A DNA stretch of 64,000 nucleotides from contig JBGSXL010000002.1 in NCBI GenBank assembly GCA_041751425.1, positions 1 to 64,000 of the forward strand, written 5' to 3'. This document shows positions 61,278-64,000 of the stretch, piece after piece. The stretch is from JAVVEG01 sp041751425. GTDB lineage: Bacteria > Pseudomonadota > Gammaproteobacteria > Pseudomonadales > Pseudohongiellaceae. The notes below the pieces were generated by a model that saw nothing but the letters and a program-made list of their open reading frames with translations, was not told the DNA's origin and ran no database searches. The stretch's first letter is position 1. The number at the start of each line of letters is the position of its first letter. A program made the translations under genes and the position numbers.

Positions 61278-64000
61278 ATGAACGAAATGCATGACAGCAT
61301 TATGCAGTTAATGTGGAACACAGGGCATCTTTCAGGTGGCAACGCTACCTATGTAGAAGGTCTATACGATCAGTTTTTGCAAAACCCTGAACAAGTCTCC
61401 GCAGAGTGGCGAAAGTTTTTCGAGTCACTGCCCAAGATTGCTGAAGGCTCGCCTGAAGATGTTTCTCATCGCGAAATTGAGGACTACTTCAAAAAAGTTG
61501 GCAAGATCAGCCGCTTCATGCCGGTTCTCAGCAATGATGCCGTCGTCAATTCCGAACACGAAAACAAACAGGTGCAGGTGCTGCATCTGATCAGTTCCTA
61601 TCGAGTCCGTGGTCACCAAAAAGCACACCTTGACCCTTTGAATCTGATGCATCGTGAGCAGGTACCCGATCTACAGCTGGATTTCCACGGGCTGTCACCG
61701 GTGGATTATTCCACTGTGTTCCAGACCGGATCGCTGTTTATCAATCGTGACAAGGCTCCACTGCGCGATATTGTCGACACACTGGAAAAGATTTACTGCC
61801 ACAGCATTGGCTACGAGTTCATGCATATTGTGAATCTGGCTGAAAAGCAATGGATTCAAAAGCGCATTGAAAGCAAAGGGGGTAACCCGGCTTACCCTAA
61901 CGAAGTAAAGCAACACCTGCTTGAGCGACTCAGCGCAGCGGAAGGTCTCGAGAAACATCTCGATTCAAAATATCCCGGCACAAAACGTTTCGGTCTGGAA
62001 GGGGGCGAAAGTCTGATTCCCTTGCTTGATGAAGTTATTCAACGCTCTGGCAGCTACGGCGTCAAGGAGTTGGTCATCGGTATGGCGCACCGTGGTCGCC
62101 TGAATGTGTTGGTGAATATTCTCGGTAAAAACCCAGCGGATCTGTTTAACGAATTCGAAGGCAGAGCCACTTACAAAAGTTCAGGCGATGTCAAATATCA
62201 CCAGGGTTTTTCATCTAACATCATGACTCCGGGTGGCGAAGTTCACCTGGCCATGGCATTCAATCCTTCGCATTTGGAAATCGTAGCGCCGGTGGTGGAA
62301 GGCTCCGTGCGTGCCCGCCAGGACCGTCGACAGGATAATCTTGGCCACACAGTTGTGCCAATCATCATCCACGGGGATGCCGCTTTTGCTGGCCAGGGTG
62401 TGGTGATGGAAACTTTCCAGATGTCCAAGACCCGCGCATATGATACAGGTGGCACGGTACACATCATCATCAACAATCAGGTAGGCTTCACCACCAGCCG
62501 TCAGGATGATGCCCGTTCTACTGAATACTGTACCGATGTGGCCAAAATGGTACAGGCACCGATATTCCATGTGAACGCTGACGATCCGGAAGCAGTATTG
62601 TTTGTTACTCAGTTAGCATTGGATTTCCGCTACGAATTCAAGAAAGACGTAGTTGTGGACCTGGTCTGTTATCGACGCAGAGGTCACAACGAAACTGACG
62701 AGCCGGCAAGCACACAGCCTCTGATGTACAAACAGATTCGCCAACAACCTACCACACGCGCACTGTATGCTGAGAAGCTGATAGCAGAAGGTGTGGTCAG
62801 TACAGAGTTTGTGGACAACCAGAACGCTTCTTATCGCAAAGCGCTGGATACCGGCCTGCATGTCGTGAAAAGTCTGGTCAAAGAACCTTCTGTAGAACTG
62901 TTCGTGGATTGGAGCCCTTATCTCGGACATGAGTGGAGCCCTCGTTACAACACCAGTATCAAACTGGATGTTCTGAAATCTTTGGCGCGTAAACTTGTTG
63001 CTATTCCTGCCACTATGGAACTGCATAAACAAGTCCAGAAGATTATTGATGACCGCATCCAGATGGCTGCCGGCGAGAAACCGATTGACTGGGGATTTGC
63101 TGAAACTCTGGCTTATGCCAGCATTCTGACCAGCGGTAACAAGGTACGTATTACCGGGCAGGATGTGGGGCGTGGAACCTTTTCTCATCGCCATGCAGTT
63201 TTGCGAGATCAGAACGATGGCAGCGAATACATTCCTCTGCAATCATTGACCAGCGACCAGAAAAGTTTCTCGATCTATGACTCACTGTTATCGGAAGAGG
63301 CAGTGCTTGCGTTCGAATATGGTTACGCTACAACAGCACCCAATGCGCTGATCATCTGGGAAGCGCAGTTTGGAGATTTCGCCAATTCGGCACAAGTGGT
63401 GATCGATCAGTTTATTACCAGTGGTGAACATAAATGGCAGCGACTTTGCGGTTTGACCATGTTGCTGCCACACGGCTATGAAGGGCAGGGTCCGGAACAT
63501 TCATCAGCACGCCTTGAGCGCTTCCTGCAATTGTGTGCCGAACACAATATTCAGGTCTGTCTGCCAACAACTTCTGCGCAGGTATTCCACATGTTGCGCA
63601 AACAAGTGTTGTGTCCGTTACGCAAACCACTGGTAGTGATGTCGCCAAAAAGTCTGCTGCGCCACAAAGATACAACTTCCACATTGGAAGAAATGGCGGA
63701 AGGTAGTTTCCAGGTAGTCATTGGCGAGACCGATGAAATCAAACCAGAGCAGGTGAAGCGCATTGTTCTTTGTTCAGGCAAGGTGTATTACGATTTGCGT
63801 CAGGAGCGACGTAATCGAGCTATCGAGAACATCGCCATTATTCGACTCGAGCAATTATACCCGTTCCCGGAAGTTGATCTGAAGGCTGTGATGCAGGCGT
63901 ACGAAAACTTCACGGAAGTAGTCTGGTGTCAGGAAGAGCCGATGAATCAGGGAGCGTGGTATTCCAGCCAGCACCATATGCGCCGGGTAATCAGCGAACT
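61278..64000 (+). CDS. sucA: 2-oxoglutarate dehydrogenase E1 component (3' end beyond window)
   Basis: About 907 residues are within the window and the frame is open to the edge; E. coli SucA has 933, so only the last few are missing. ATG 61278 or 61287 (better spaced from GGGA). Early FLQNPEQVSAEWRKFFESL is the E2-binding start; GMAHRGRLNVLVNILGK, IIHGDAAFAGQGVVMETFQM and INNQVGFTTS form the thiamin diphosphate site, and GHNETDEPAS follows. It decarboxylates 2-oxoglutarate as part of the TCA cycle. It follows sdhB by 8 bp. Confidence 0.95.
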   Translation, partial: MNEMHDSIMQLMWNTGHLSGGNATYVEGLYDQFLQNPEQVSAEWRKFFESLPKIAEGSPEDVSHREIEDYFKKVGKISRFMPVLSNDAVVNSEHENKQVQVLHLISSYRVRGHQKAHLDPLNLMHREQVPDLQLDFHGLSPVDYSTVFQTGSLFINRDKAPLRDIVDTLEKIYCHSIGYEFMHIVNLAEKQWIQKRIESKGGNPAYPNEVKQHLLERLSAAEGLEKHLDSKYPGTKRFGLEGGESLIPLLDEVIQRSGSYGVKELVIGMAHRGRLNVLVNILGKNPADLFNEFEGRATYKSSGDVKYHQGFSSNIMTPGGEVHLAMAFNPSHLEIVAPVVEGSVRARQDRRQDNLGHTVVPIIIHGDAAFAGQGVVMETFQMSKTRAYDTGGTVHIIINNQVGFTTSRQDDARSTEYCTDVAKMVQAPIFHVNADDPEAVLFVTQLALDFRYEFKKDVVVDLVCYRRRGHNETDEPASTQPLMYKQIRQQPTTRALYAEKLIAEGVVSTEFVDNQNASYRKALDTGLHVVKSLVKEPSVELFVDWSPYLGHEWSPRYNTSIKLDVLKSLARKLVAIPATMELHKQVQKIIDDRIQMAAGEKPIDWGFAETLAYASILTSGNKVRITGQDVGRGTFSHRHAVLRDQNDGSEYIPLQSLTSDQKSFSIYDSLLSEEAVLAFEYGYATTAPNALIIWEAQFGDFANSAQVVIDQFITSGEHKWQRLCGLTMLLPHGYEGQGPEHSSARLERFLQLCAEHNIQVCLPTTSAQVFHMLRKQVLCPLRKPLVVMSPKSLLRHKDTTSTLEEMAEGSFQVVIGETDEIKPEQVKRIVLCSGKVYYDLRQERRNRAIENIAIIRLEQLYPFPEVDLKAVMQAYENFTEVVWCQEEPMNQGAWYSSQHHMRRVISE

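Overview
The window is a stretch of gammaproteobacterial chromosome, GC close to 50 % by eye. The clearest signs are gene order: tig-clpP-clpX-lon-hupB-ppiD, gloB-(yafS-like)-rnhA-dnaQ-sohB, ffs-dnaX-ybaB-recR-rnd-ycgN and sdhCDAB-sucA are all gammaproteobacterial neighbourhoods. No rRNA, transposase, integrase or CRISPR array was seen. Tandem PQQ dehydrogenases, several outer-membrane barrels and a lone cysI-DUF934 sulfite reductase pair suggest an aerobic, free-living, probably marine or aquatic member outside the Enterobacterales; this last point is inference.

Layout. 1-4.5 kb: an envelope region with a FecR-domain protein ending in an 18-bp repeat (cut by the window edge), a DUF560/SLAM-like TPR-barrel protein, a separate barrel protein and an unrecognised Gly/Pro-rich membrane-anchored protein. 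4.5-6.7 kb: a DUF6502 gene divergent from an alpha/beta-hydrolase gene; two near-identical 17-bp palindromes sit in the intergenic region, one exactly filling the spacer of a strong promoter. 6.7-8.5 kb: a small DUF6316-like gene, a gene-poor stretch with a long inverted repeat, and mobA. 8.6-17.2 kb: protein quality control (tig, clpP, clpX, lon with a sigma32-like promoter, hupB, ppiD). 17.2-26.1 kb: mltD, gloB, a methyltransferase, rnhA, dnaQ, sohB, acuI, and the DUF934-cysI pair. 26.3-33.2 kb: small membrane proteins, metH, nfuA, and a dut operon with two unknown genes. 33.4-36.7 kb: tRNA-Glu, yadGH, queF, tRNA-Ser and a run of hairpins. 36.7-40.7 kb: two paralogous quinoproteins, one periplasmic and one a lipoprotein. 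40.7-47.8 kb: SRP RNA, dnaX with a ten-A slippery run, ybaB, recR, rnd, ycgN, and a small membrane protein-MoxR-VWA module. 47.9-56.1 kb: fadD, hrpA, mlaA, terB-like, dusA. 56.1-64 kb: gltX, tRNA-Ala, sdhCDAB and the 5' part of sucA.

Most of the window is conserved housekeeping DNA. The part most likely to hold something undescribed is 4.49-6.70 kb: a putative DNA-binding DUF6502 protein, co-transcribed with an unknown envelope protein and divergent from a hydrolase-fold protein whose nucleophile position is Ala, with a pair of operator-like palindromes between them. The second is the FecR/DUF560 pair at 0-2.6 kb. Start codons were moved from the longest open frame where a ribosome binding site or family alignment supported it; these choices are noted per gene.
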